Below, piece after piece: positions 24,038-36,399 of a DNA stretch of 64,000 bases. The position numbers were made by a program, and so were the translations under genes. Source of the stretch: Brachypodium distachyon (Eukaryota > Streptophyta > Magnoliopsida > Poales > Poaceae); contig NC_016134.3 of the NCBI RefSeq assembly GCF_000005505.3, positions 23,387,584 through 23,451,583 on the forward strand. The letters are read 5' to 3'. The notes below the pieces were generated by a model. That model was not told the DNA's origin, searched no databases, and was given only the letters and a program-made list of their open reading frames with translations. The stretch's first letter is position 1, and each line of letters begins with the position of its first letter.

Positions 24038-27000
24038 ATGGAAAAAATCTTGCTGAAGCCACCTGCTCTTGGATCACCTGGCGCCGGACTTGGTGGTAGC
24101 TGGAGGTCCCGGTGCACCAGGAGGCCTCCTTCCGTCGTTCGGGCGATTCCAACGGCGGCAAGCTTCCGTCCCATCAAGATATCCGCGAAATCGCTCGCCG
24201 CTCACCGGCGAGACATCCATACCCATCCGGCAACGCTCGCCCCTTTGGGCCTCGGCCCAGGCGGACCATGGGCCCATGGGCCGTCATCGTCGTCGAGAGG
24301 CGGCCCCCGGCGCCGCTTCGTGACCACCAGGGCCATGTTCGAGAGCTTCACGGAGAAGGCCATCAAGGTGATCATCCTGGCGCAGGAGGAGACGCGGCGC
24401 CTGGGGCACAATACGGTCGGCAGCGAGCAGATCCTCCTGGGCCTCATCGGAGAAGGCACCGGCATCGCCGCCAGGGCGCTCAAGTCCGCGGGGCTCAACC
24501 TCAAGGACGCGCGCGTCGAGGTTGAGAAGGCCCTCGGCAGGGGCACCGGCCTCATTCCCGTCGAGATCCCCTTCACGGCGTCCGCCAAGAAGGTGATCGA
24601 GTTTTCCGCTGAGGAATCCCGCCAGCTAGGTATGTATCATATGCCGGTCATCCAAAGAAGTGGTTCTTGCGGTCATTGGTTATGTTTGGCTATCATTTCA
24701 AGTTATTTGATTTAATGAGTATGCACACACCAATTTATCAGCACAAACGACTTAACTAAGGTCTGTGCCGGTGGCCACAAATTGCCATGGCTTTGTATTT
24801 TCACCAAATTTCCAGAATTACCGACATTTCGGTAGGTGCCACAAAATTTGCATTAGGGCCATGACATTTCACTGATGTGTGAATTTGAGCTAATTCAAGG
24901 TGGACCTTTTTGTCGTTCACCCAAATTGAAAGCTCGAATAACAATGTCGGCGATTTCAATAATGTCCTAATCTGAATTTGAACCCTCATAATGCATCCCA
25001 TAGTGGCAGAAGTAGTACAGTATGTCATTTTCATTAGAAGAAACGTCGAGGAGGAGAAAGTACAAAAGCCAAAGGCAAAACCGAAACAGCGAGGAACGAA
25101 TAAGGAGGTCTCAACTACTAGTGCAGCACCACCCAGGAAGACCAAAAAGAAGAGCAAAAAACAAAAGGAGGAAAACTATACAGTATGTCATTGTTCATGG
25201 ACAACTGTAATGTCTCGTGGCAGAATATTATTAGCGCACTCATAAGCATGGTGACTATTTCAGTTATGTCATATATCCTTGTTCTTTATTACCTTTGCTA
25301 CTGGACTTAAGAAAAGAAGAACTTAGGTAGTTCGTTATTTTTCTTGCATTAAATTCCCTTACAATTGTCCAGGACATAATTACATTGGATCGGAACACTT
25401 GCTTCTTGGGTTGGTCCGTGAGGACGATGGTGCCGCACTCATTATTCTTAAGAAATTTCAGGCTGATCCCAACAACATACGCAATGAGGTAAATTTACAT
25501 TAAACTACTAACCAAACAGGGAGTCTTTTCACTTCCATTCTCAGCCGACAGCCTCACAGCTATGAATTTGTCTTCCTCCTCTTAGGTTATGAGAATGATC
25601 TCTGAAATCTCTGAAGGTCAAACTGTTGGTACTGGAGTTGGGGGAGGAAGCACAGGATCCAAGATGCCAACACTTGAGGAGTATGGGACTAATCTAACAA
25701 AATTAGCAGAGGAGGTGCAGTACTAGGCCCATTATATATACTATAACCTAACAGGACAGAATGTAGTGGAATGGAAAACGAACGGTCAATTCTACTCTCT
25801 TTTCTGTAGGGAAAGCTAGATCCTGTCGTCGGAAGGCAGAAACAGATCGAGCGTGTGCTGCAGATTTTGGGTAGACGGACAAAGAACAACCCCTGCCTTA
25901 TTGGAGAGCCTGGTGTTGGAAAGACGGCTGTTGCAGAAGGCCTTGCGCAGCGCATTGTCACCGGGGACGTGCCTGAAACTGTTGAAGGGAAAACGGTTTG
26001 TGTTCATTCAGATGACATCTCTTATACTAAGTGTTATAGTATCGACTTTCGATCATTTGACCTCTCCTGCACTAATGGTGTGAGATGAATAACTAGCTCT
26101 TATTGTTGTAATCCGTCATGGCAGGTTATCACCCTTGATATGGGACTTCTTGTTGCCGGTACCAAATACCGTGGGGAGTTTGAAGAAAGGTTGAAGAAAC
26201 TGATGGATGAAATCAAGCAGAACGGTGAGATAATACTGTTCCTTGATGAAGTTCACACGTTGGTAGGAGCTGGAGCGGCAGAAGGTGCTATTGACGCTGC
26301 TAATATTCTGAAGCCAGCACTGGCAAGAGGTGAACTTCAGGTAGGCTGATGCATCAGACCCCACACCTCTGTCCAGATGCATAGCGGCAAGCAATGATTT
26401 ATATAGCATTCGTTTTAATAATACTCTGATAATCAAGGAAAGAATCTACTCCAGTTTGCTCCCTGAAGTATGACCAATGTCCTTAGTAGTCAGGGGTTCA
26501 TGCCCACATTGCCGGTAATCAAAATGAGTTTCTTGGGCATCTTCTTTTGCTAAATTGCTCACTGTAAATTTGATGTTGTCAGTGTATCGGAGCCACTACG
26601 ATTGATGAGTACAGGAAGCACATTGAGAAAGACCCTGCACTGGAGAGGCGTTTCCAACCTGTGAAAGTTCCAGAGCCCATGGTTGACGAAGCCATAGGAA
26701 TTCTCAAAGGGCTCCAGGAGCGATACGAAATCCACCACAAGCTCCGATATACAGATGAAGCACTGGTTGCCGCTGCTCTCCTCTCGCACCAATACATCAG
26801 GTTTGTAAATACTGCAAATTGCAGCGAACCGATGAATTTCCAATATTGTCTACTTCGGTGGCAAAAATTGTACCCCTGGAGTTCTGAAAAGAAGTTTATT
26901 TTGCCTGCAGCGATCGGTTCCTCCCAGATAAGGCAATCGACTTGATGGATGAGGCAGGGTCTCTTGTCAGGCTACGGCATGCCAAGGTAGAAGAAAGGCA

Positions 27001-28469
27001 ACACATATATGCGCCTAAACATTTTTCCAAGTTCTTGCATGCAATTTTAAAATAACTGAATCTGAATTTTCAAACTGTATGCCGCTGACAGCTACCTGAG
27101 GAAGCTAAAGTTCTCGACAAGAAGCTCAAGGAAGTCATCAAACAGAAGGACGACGCCATCCGTTGCCAGCAGTTCGAGATGGTAACCATGTCTTCGATGA
27201 ATCAACCAGCTGCAATTTATTCACAAATCTGACATGTTATGTTCTTCGTTTAAATTGCAGGCAGGAGAGCTTCGCAGCGAAGAGGTGGAGCTGAAGTCCC
27301 AGATCACGTCACTGGTGGCGAAGAACAAGGAGATGAACAAGGCGGAGGTGGAGTCCGGCGCGTTGGCGGGCCCGGTGGTGACCGAGGCGGACATCCAGCA
27401 GATTGTGTCCACGTGGACGAGCGTCCCGGTGGAGAAGGTGTCGGTGGACGAGTCAGACCGGCTGCTGAGGATGGAGGAGACCCTGCACCGGCGTGTGATC
27501 GGGCAGGACGAGGCCGTGAAAGCCATCAGCCGCGCCATCCGCCGGGCACGCGTCGGGCTCCGGGACCCGAGCCGGCCCATCGCGAGCTTTATCTTCGCCG
27601 GCCCGACAGGGGTCGGCAAGTCGGAGCTCGCCAAGTCGCTGGCCACTTGCTACTATGGGTCCGAGGAGGCCATGGTCCGGCTGGACATGAGCGAGTTCAT
27701 GGAGCGCCACACAGTGGCGAAGCTCATCGGCTCCCCGCCTGGGTACGTCGGGTACTCGGAGGGTGGCCAGCTGACGGAGGCCGTCCGGCGGAGGCCCTAC
27801 ACCGTGGTGCTGCTGGACGAGATCGAAAAGGCGCACCCGGATGTGTTCAACCTGATGCTGCAGATCATGGAGGACGGCCGGCTCACGGACAGCAAAGGCA
27901 GGATGGTGGACTTCAAGAACACGCTCATCATCATGACCTCCAACGTCGGCAGCAGCGTCATCGAGAAGGGCGGGAGGCAGCTGGGCTTCGACAATGGTGA
28001 CGGCGTCGAAGACGGCGAGATCAGTAGCAGCAGCAGCTACGGGAGGATCAAGAGCCTGGTGGACGAGGAGATGAAGCAGTACTTCCGGCCCGAGTTCCTC
28101 AACCGGCTAGACGAGATGATTGTCTTCCGGCAGCTCAACAAGTTTGAGGTCAAGGAGATCGCCGACATCATGCTTGCCGAGGTCGCGGGGCGGATGAAGG
28201 AGAAGGGGATCGAGCTGCTGGTGACAGAGAGCTTTAAGGAGCTTGTCGTCGACGAAGGCTTCGACCCCAGCTACGGAGCACGGCCGCTGAGGAGGGCGAT
28301 TATGAGGCTGCTGGAGGACACGCTCGCCGACAAGATACTCGCCGAGGAGGTGAAGGAGGGAGACTCTGTCATCCTCGACGCAGACTCGGCAGGGAACGTC
28401 GCCGTGCTCAGTCGGCATGGCGACTCGCCGGAGCACCAGCCCGGCCAGTTTCTTGCTCTGCCTAGTTGA
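24038..28469 (+). CDS. CLPC: ClpC-type Hsp100 chaperone, chloroplastic
   Basis: ClpC is the AAA+ ATPase that unfolds proteins and feeds them to the Clp protease in the chloroplast stroma, and also acts at the inner-envelope import site. Nine exons give 943 aa: 24038-24629, 25373-25488, 25586-25714, 25810-25995, 26125-26340, 26583-26800, 26911-26986, 27092-27181 and 27261-28469, all GT-AG and in phase. The first ~100 residues are Ser/Arg/Pro-rich without acidic runs, as in a plastid transit peptide. They are followed by the double Clp N-domain, AAA-1 (Walker A GEPGVGKT, Walker B ILFLDEVH), a UVR-type linker ([13 protein letters not shown]), AAA-2 ([15 protein letters not shown]), a tripeptide of the ClpP-docking type (LGF, usually IGF) and the D2-small domain. 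Length matches the family (about 920-950). The second N-repeat and the Ser-rich stretch after LGF diverge from the usual housekeeping form, suggesting a specialised paralogue. The last exon is very GC-rich. Confidence 0.95.
24730..25372. repeat. Repeat-derived DNA in ClpC intron 1
   Basis: The intron carries a block (about 24780-24985) of 'ACCGACATTTCGGTAGG...GAATTTGAACCCTC' character, typical of grass retroelement debris. It is followed by an open stretch (24991-25245) encoding a very Lys-rich peptide. Neither contributes to the ClpC frame. The source element was not identified. Confidence 0.45.
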
Positions 28470-28712
28470 TTGGGCAATTCATGTTTTTGTATAGCGTAAA
28501 TCTAGCACCGTTTCAGCCATGGATTATTGGCGAGTGACGAAAAGAGTCCTCGTGGATCGTAATTTCGGAGTAATTTTATTTTTCTCGTTCGGTTTTGCTT
28601 GCTGGTGCACTGCATTAAACTGCCTTCAAGGGATTTCTGACTATAATGAGCTGGGAAGCTCCCAATCATGTACTTTATTCAAGTGTATGTTCTTGCCAAA
28701 ACTCTTACAGCT
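28470..28712. other. ClpC 3' UTR and downstream DNA
   Basis: This AT-rich sequence follows the stop codon. No canonical AATAAA is obvious in the first 150 nt. Confidence 0.4.
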
Positions 28713-28984
28713 AATCCAATTTTTGACAGTATTTCATTTGGTTGAATTTGAATTCCGGATCAAAAATCATGTTTATCTACCACATGGATTTGTAGAGTGA
28801 GAAACAATTTCAAACAAATGATGGATTTTAGAGAGAAATTGAGATTAGTTATAGTATGATTCCATGAAATTTGGGATTGAATTCTTGTGGTCAATTCCGC
28901 GACAGCCAAACAAGTTGGTTTCTGGATTTCGAAATGAATTCCAGAATATTCTAGAGGCCCAAATGATGAATGCCAATCGAGCTG
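28713..28984. mobile_element. MITE, copy 1 of a three-copy family (left end missing)
   Basis: This copy shares long stretches with copies at 40150-40414 and 49248-49567 (inverted), including TTTCATTTGGTTGAA, TCATGTTT and TTGTAGAGTGAGA. The right terminus CCAATCGAGCTG matches the inverted end of the 49.2-kb copy. The left terminus is absent. Confidence 0.65.
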
Positions 28985-29385
28985 TTATTTGTGTGACACC
29001 CCTATCTACTTCAAGGCAATTTTACCACCTTAAGAGTTGAACTCGTACGACAAGATCAATTAATGGAAGGCACTATTTGCATGTTTCCTCGCTGAGCTGA
29101 GATAGTATATAATGGTAGGCAAACCCATGGCAGTTGGCATGCAATGCTCATGCGAGAGAAAGTGTTTAAACATCGATGTCCCTACGCAGTATCTTCAGTT
29201 CCTGCAAATTATATCGTAATTTTGATGGGGTCGATGTGTTCATTCACATCTCGAATAAATTACAGGTATGCAAAAGGATAATAAGTTCTCCAATGGCACT
29301 AGCAGGAGGCTATACAAAGGATAGGCCAACCAAAAGATCCCAGGAAATACCTTGGATGTAAAAGGGTTCAGAAGGCACCCCCAGA
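28985..29385. other. Intergenic between convergent ClpC and NTH1
   Basis: AT-rich sequence that includes the 3' ends of both genes. No other feature was recognised. Confidence 0.4.
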
Positions 29386-32300
29386 TTAAGTTCTACCTAG
29401 ACCTCGTTTCTTTTGCTTTGGATTTGGACTTGATGGCTCCTTAAACGCTGAGGGGCAAAGGGTGTTTATACCACAGTTCACGCATTTGGGCCTCAGCGGA
29501 GTACAGATTGTCTGCCCAAATCCAACCTGCAAGACATTTTCAGTTTCAGCTTAAGATGACCATTTCTGCAATTTAAGGTATGTGACTATCTAGAGCGCAG
29601 GTTTCTGAAAATTCTGGAAATTCAGTCACTTTTTATGCCCCACCATTAAAGTGCAATTGCAGCAAAATACGGAGTATATACAAAAGAGAGTGCAACTGCA
29701 ACAAATACAAAACTAAATAAGTGCAATTACCACGAATACAAAACTAGAAATCAAAAACAAAATACTAAAATAAAAAAATAGAGGAAGTTGGCCACAAGAC
29801 ACCGTTGTTTTCCGGCCTTTGCCAAAAACAAATAAGGAAACTATAAAAGTGACTGAAACACCACTGAACACAAAAAGTGATTGAAACTTCAAAAAAATTC
29901 AGGCAGGAGGAAAAAGCCACCATCTTTTAATATATAGAACATGTCTTCTAAAGGAAGATGAATCAATTCAGTAAGGCATTACCAGCAGCGGGTTTATAGG
30001 CTCCCACTCGTCCTTTGGCAACCACTTCTCGAGAGACATCCTTGTTTGTTCTGGTGTTGTAGTTTTCTGTGCGCAGATGGTAAATATAACTTGTTCCCAA
30101 GCAGAGAGACAATACAGCTTTAACAAATACCTGCTTTGTTCCTTCTCGGTAGACCCATCCAAGACGGTTAGAAATGCGATGCACATGGGTATCCACACAG
30201 ATTCCTTGAGTATTCTTCCATGCGATGCTCATCACCTGTTATAGTGAAAAATAGCTATGAAGAGAATTAAGTTTAATTTTCAACTATGAAGGACATAATT
30301 AGTAGATAAAATACCAGATGAGCCATTTTAGGGCCAACTCCTTTCAGAGCAAGCAACTCCGTCAAAGAATCTGGAATATCACCTCCAAATCGTTTAAGAC
30401 AAACTTTAGAAGCTTCTTTTATGAATTGGGCCTTTCTCTGATAGAATCCAACCTGATTAAATTACACACAGTATGGTATTAATAGTTGATCTCAATAGTC
30501 TCATGTAACCTGAAAAAGATGACAGTAGAAGCTGACAAAAAATAGTAAGGAACCAGCTCCCAAGTAGCTCGGTTATCAACAGCTGTAATTACCACCAGAG
30601 AATAGTAATGAAGTTCAAAGCATGGTTATGTCAGTCTACACTATTATCTATTGCCATTCACTCTGCTATGATGTAAATTTTCCATCCGCATGCTTATAGC
30701 TTCAGCTTAGATCCAGTTACTAATAATGCAGCAATTATTGCTTTAATTAAATTGGGAAGGTGCCATTTGTATTGATCCTAAGCATGCAAAAGGCAACTTA
30801 CCGGTTTGATAAGGTTAGCTAGTGTGGTCTCATCTGTTCTGACGATAGCATCAGGGTCTAGTAAACCATTCTCGGAGAGACGCTCCACGGCAGCTGATAA
30901 AAATTGACTCCAAAATACAATCATCACTTTCTGAAGGAAAAACACTACTAAATACAGTTATAGATATGGAAAACAACTAATTAGTCAGACACCCAGACCT
31001 TTTCATGAGAAGATTAATTCAATTCAATGGACAAACAGATGGAAAATCCACCTCAAGTTCAGAAGTATGACCCCCCCCCCCCCCCCCCATTCACTAATCT
31101 ATATTAACATTTTTGCAACATATATAGAGTCCAACATGGGTAGATTCTTGTGAAGTATTTTCTAACGCCAAGGTATGAGCAAACTAGACAAACAACAACA
31201 CCATTGCCATCTGCTAATTGCGTACAAAATTAAGTTTCTAATAAATGTCAAGTCAAATGGAAATACACATTTTTGCACAAGACGGGAAGATGGGACATAT
31301 GAGTGTATATTCCAGGCTTTCCAGCAGTGCTTTGGATTTGTTGCTGAACCATCTACGAACTCCATCACATTTTGAACAAATTTCACCAGAACATGGGTTA
31401 GCACCCGTTTCAGCATTCCCAGGCTCCAAGCACTAATTGACAAAGAATGATAACTTGAGCCATGTTCCACCGAATACTATCCTCCGAACAGTAATTGGAC
31501 TAGAACTGTGTTCAAATGCATATGCTGTTGTAAACAAATTCATATTTGTGGCAACCGAACTGATAAGTGATTTGAATTCTGGAGAGTTTAAAAAATGAAC
31601 ACTAAGAGAGCCACTGATTCATTACTTTCAAAAAAAAGAAACTCGTAAGGCATACCATGTGTAACTTCATCTTTTGTTTGGCTTGACATCATAGTTGATA
31701 TCAGAACTGCAAACCTTCTTTCCTGCACATGAAGAAAAGTAGCTTATGGTTTCGTAATCAATGTGGCAGAATAGAGTTGACTAACATCATTCAATGTAAT
31801 TGTAGCTAAAACTTTTACCAGTGAAAATATATTTTTTATTAGATCCACCTAAAAGTATAAACAGAACAATGTGCAAAATGAGGTTTCCACAAAATATGGT
31901 GTTCTATTTAAACTTGGCGGGTCAATAGGCTCATGGCCAATCTGCAATCTATTATCCATGAACCCGTGTAGAGACTGCATTTTTCTGCCAAGATAGTCAA
32001 TAAAATACATTTCCAAATGGAAACATAGCGAAAGAAAAAAATAGGGGAATTGAATAAGACCACATTCTCACTACGTGTGATATATTGACCTAAAGGGGAT
32101 CACATCCGCGTGTTAATTTTCATGGAAAATGGACTTCGTAAACTACGATTCTGAGTTCAGATCAACTGTCTGCCAGATACCTTGGGTGGAAGAAGAGAAC
32201 CAGCTTTTTCACAGCCCTTTGTATCTACAGGGGCCTCACCAGATAACCTCATGCTTTTTATACCTCCAAGAACTGCTTCCCAATTTTCTGGAGCTACAAC

Positions 32301-35300
32301 TGCATAAATTACAATGTTAGCTTCCTGACCAGCAAATGGTCATGAGGATTCTTGCACAGTTAGATGCCGGAGCAAAAATCCTCAATTCAATAGTCCAAAT
32401 ATCTGGTCTGACTACTGTATTAAGAACTCAATAGACTTTAAGAATTGCGTCAAACCCAGATATTTCAACAGCTAATATATACATTCATCGCTAACAGCAT
32501 GGCACAACAATCAAGTATTCAAGGTGGTACATGTGTACTGATGTGTTACGTGAGGAAAAAGTGAAAGAACGGTTGTGAGTTCAATCTGATAAAAAAAATT
32601 GGGGTAGCTAGAACTGCAGATTATTGGGGGGAGACATGTAGAATCTCTAAAACCGAAGTTCAAGAGTTCGAATTTCATGAAAGATTAGATATCTCACTAA
32701 AGATCTCTGCATCAATCACCTACGAAACACGGATACATGGATACGTATCCGGTAAGCGTTACGGGGATACCTTGACATGGCAATTTCCCGAAAACATGGA
32801 TACCGGGATACGTTTGTATATATATAATGATTATTTAAAAATACAGAAATTAAAGATTTTTGTAGGATAGATGCCTTTGTATCAATGTTCTTCTCCACAT
32901 CCAACATAAATGATAGCATAGTTCAAAGATCACAAAATCAGTTCACCAAACGAAAGCATCTAAATAAGGAAGGTTCACAGATCATAAACTAGGCATATTA
33001 AGATCACAAAATGGGTTACCCCAGGTATCCCTCAGGTATCTTGTTTTTTCTTTCAATTTTTCAATTCGAAAATAGCTGGATACGTATCCGATACGTATCT
33101 GGGAGTATCCGTGCAGTATCCGATACCGATATGGCAGTAGAGGGAAGTATCCGCGTTCCTAGCCAATCACCAACCAAAGGGCCAGCATGTAGGAGCCAAC
33201 ATGTATGGTTAGATACGTCAAGAGAATACAAATCCTAATCAAAATATTGTGTGGGGAGAGAATTTCAGCAGTGCGTGGCAAAAATGATATAATCCAAATC
33301 ATTGTCAAAATATTGCTGATACTGATTGAACGGGTTTGACTTGATATCAGCTTGTAACGATAGAAACCGTCACAAATAAGAACAATAGAAATATCGCAGA
33401 CAAAAGATGCCATAATCTCCTTCCTCACAATCTTCTGACCATCTGATTACCTTTCAGAACAGATGAAACTTTGACCTTTTTCTCCAACCTGACTGAAGAC
33501 GTGAAAAGGTAAGCTTTTTGCAGGACATGAGGGAAAACTTACATCTACAATATTTATAACATGTGCAGATTTACAATAAGATGGTCCATATGCAACATAC
33601 CATGAAAACAAAAGAAGGGGGAGAAACAAAGAACAACATTAGAGTAAATTTGAACATTATTACTGCACGGATTAATGATAACAAGATAGTGGATACACTT
33701 GAAGAAACAAAGGAAACATGAAAACATGCAAACAACTGACTTCCTGCCCATAGTAGCTGTAGTAGTTAGCCTCTGTTTCCCCTCCCCTAATGTTCCCTCT
33801 ATCTTAGTCTGAACTGGAATATTTCCGTTATCAGTAATGGAAAGGGGGGGGAACCCCGGGTGGTAACTGACTTCCTAACTTTCATGATAGTGCTTTTTGA
33901 AACTTTAAGTAATGCTCAATATATGCACATGCTGGCTGTAGAGCAATTGGTTGAGGAAGTATGATTATGGATAAAACAACTATGGTGAAAAAATCATTGT
34001 TCAAGAAATCGGTAATCGGTAACTGCTTGGTCGGGTAGGGATTAGCGATTAATCGGTTATTGGACCGATTAATCGGTTTAATCGGACGACCATTAATCGG
34101 TCGACCATTATACTATATAGTATATATAATTATATATTGGGCTATTTGCCGCATCAGAACCTTGGGAAGGTGCAACCATCTAAAACAAATCAAGGGAAGC
34201 AAAGGCATCAGTGAAAACGGATGTGAGCAGCAGCAGCTTGGGAGGAAGCAAAGGCATCAGTGAAGCTCTTCAAGGCTTCGAGCAGGGGCTGGCCGGCGGA
34301 TTAATCCGATTAATCCCGATTAATCGGTTGTCAGACCGATTAATCGGCTTGGGCGATTAACTGCGGCGATAACTGTTAATCTGCACGGTGGCCTGCCGAT
34401 CAGCAATTAATCGGCCGATTAATCGCTGAATCGGCCGATTTCTTGAACAATGGAAAAAATTGTAACTTATGTGATGAATTATTCTTACTTGATGATGCTG
34501 GTACACCATCTGTAGATATTGATGCTTCTGCCTTGATCTTGTCATATCGAAAATCTTCAATGTCAGGAACGATATCAACCTGCATGTAGAAATTTTCTTG
34601 AATGAGATCTGAATGAACCAAAAACAAAGAATAATAAAGGAAGCACTACAAAAGTGACAGCATGAATGCACATATGCACTGAAAGTGGGCAAGTGCAATT
34701 ACATGTCAGAACAACCAAACACTCGACAGAACAGTAATTTAAATAAACGATATGAAAAGTCCAGAATGAAAAATTAAGAATGTGCGATGCTTCCATTTTA
34801 ATCTGAAGATATTGTGGTGAGTTAGCAGAAACCTCCTTCTTAGGATGCTCCCCGTTTAATTCAAGCACCCGGCTCAACTTTTTCCTCTTCATGGAATTCA
34901 TTTCATACTTGGAGTTGTCAAAAGAAACACTGGATTCACACTTCACTTCTCTTACACCTGGAAAGGCGCAATTTGTGCTTTAGAGAAAAGAATAATAATA
35001 CTAAACACACTTCAGAAATAAAAACATGTAAATTTAATTTAGTAGCAAAGATATGACTAAAAATAGTATGTACTAATTGAAGTAGATCAATCCAAAGTTA
35101 GTCTGAAATAATGTTACTGACCATACTTGAACTTCTCTTCTTGTCAATTGGTATGACAAGCAAACTTCTTGCTTATTCTTCTTCTTTTTTTGAGAAAAGG
35201 CAGATACTTTGGATTATATTCATGTTATTAAAAGTGGAAACTAATGCCTCACGGAACAAGCACATAAAGGAAAACGCAAGATAACTCTGCTGAAAAATAT

Positions 35301-35780
35301 GTTTTCCTTACATTCCACAAAAGAGCACATGGCAACTAGAATCTATAATGCACAAGAATATCACCAAATCATCAAGAAAACGCACTGATTTTCACACGGT
35401 TTATGAAATGAAATGAACAATTGCGTCCTCTGTTTAGTGATGAGGAAAAAGAATTTGATTTTGGGGCGGGGTTGCTTCCATCTTTTTTACTTACATTTAA
35501 AGAAATAACCGCACAAAGGGAGAAGGTGTTCAAATTTTGCCTTTTTCTCCCCGGGATGAAACTATCAAAGTCCAAAATGTACAAATATTGCGATAACAAC
35601 AGCAAATGGAGCAAAGGTAACACACAGATACGGCACCGAATTGAAAAGAAAAACAAGAGGCGGAATTTCACCTGGGTTGAGCTCCGGGCGGGAGGCGCGA
35701 AGCAGCCTGGAGGTGGACCGGGTATTGTGCATGGATGAGATCGACGAGAGACCAATGCCGACCGGGAGGAGATGGGGCAT
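29386..35780 (-). CDS. NTH1: Endonuclease III homologue (DNA glycosylase/AP lyase)
   Basis: This enzyme removes oxidised pyrimidines and cuts the resulting abasic site by beta-elimination, starting base-excision repair. Plant homologues are known to act in organelles, chiefly plastid nucleoids. Ten exons, high to low, give 356 aa: 35672-35780, 34833-34957, 34489-34579, 32181-32299, 31656-31722, 30802-30893, 30315-30452, 30131-30235, 29983-30066 and 29386-29526. All are GT-AG and in phase. The first ~80 residues are basic and Ser-rich, as expected for an organelle targeting sequence. The helix-hairpin-helix [14 protein letters not shown] supplies the catalytic Lys, and [13 protein letters not shown] supplies the catalytic Asp. 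Near the C terminus C-x6-C-x2-C-x5-C (from CTPLRPKC) binds the [4Fe-4S] cluster. A nearby internal Met at 35735 could be an alternative start. Introns carry two hAT MITEs and an 18-nt poly-C tract. Confidence 0.95.
31071..31088 (+). repeat. Poly-C tract of 18 nt
   Basis: An uninterrupted run of C in the NTH1 intron between exons 5 and 6. The exact length in the genome may vary or be affected by sequencing. Confidence 0.8.
32720..33162. mobile_element. hAT-type MITE in an NTH1 intron
   Basis: The inverted ends CTACGAAACACGGATAC and CTAGGAACGCGGATAC (as its inverse at the right) are flanked by 8-bp sequences tcaatcac (32712-32719) and ccaatcac (33163-33170). These match 7 of 8, the hAT target size. 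The interior repeats GGATAC and GTATCC words, so each arm can fold on itself. It is non-coding. Confidence 0.75.
33995..34452. mobile_element. hAT-type MITE with many CGATTAATCGG repeats
   Basis: The element is 458 bp with perfect 18-bp inverted ends CATTGTTCAAGAAATCGG. Perfect 8-bp target duplications GAAAAAAT lie at 33987-33994 and 34453-34460. Both sub-terminal regions are packed with the self-complementary word CCGATTAATCGG and variants. It sits in the NTH1 intron between exons 3 and 4, close to the exon 3 donor. Confidence 0.9.
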
Positions 35781-36399
35781 GGGCTGACGAGCGTCAGCGC
35801 GTTAGGGTTTTATTAGCAACGGCAGGTGTTCTTGGAAGCTTGTTGCTTTCCAACTTTCCCCCGCCTTTGACAAAGGGTTTTCCTTGCGGTGTTCAATCGC
35901 GATGCGTGGCTCGTCGGTTGTGGTGGTCCAGTTTGTCTCGTGGGATACTGCGTCGCCTCTCCTCGACTCCCTTTTTCTTTAAACAATCGTCTTGTTTTAT
36001 TGATTCATACAAGAAAATGCAATAGATCCAAACAAGCTAAACGATCGTACCGAACGAAAATCCACTATAGAAAATCCACTGTAGAAAAAAAAGCTCCATC
36101 TTGGTCTTCCGAAATCAACATATCTAAATTCATCTTCCCCGTCTTGACGTTTCTCCACGTAACCGGTAACGGAATTGCAGAATATCATGCTTGCACAAGC
36201 TGGACTAACCTTATATGTTTTAAAAAATTGCCTGAGTCAGCCGCCTCAAACAATGGGAACCTAAAATCGTTGAACGCACCATGGCTGGGGACACACCCCT
36301 TACAAGGCAAACTGTGAAACTGCTTTTCTGTTGATGAATTGACAAGAAAAAAACCAAAAATACCAAAAAAGAATTGCGAGAACCAATGACTCCATGGAG
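35781..36399. other. NTH1 promoter side, no gene recognised
   Basis: The region contains the NTH1 promoter. A TTAGGGTTTTATTAG motif lies about 20-30 bp upstream of the start codon. Open frames here share no homology I recognise. Confidence 0.4.

Noticed and set aside
24074..24588. Long open frames on both strands over the first ClpC exon
   Set aside because: They are shadows of the GC-rich ClpC exon. Only the ClpC frame shows conserved domains.
27413..28000. 195-codon frame overlapping the last ClpC exon
   Set aside because: It is an alternative frame of the GC-rich AAA-2 exon with no homology and Arg/Gly/Ala-biased composition.
33995..34452. CRISPR-like array of ATTAATCGG repeats
   Set aside because: The repeats are short, in both orientations and irregularly spaced within an element with hAT ends. 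The DNA is plant nuclear.
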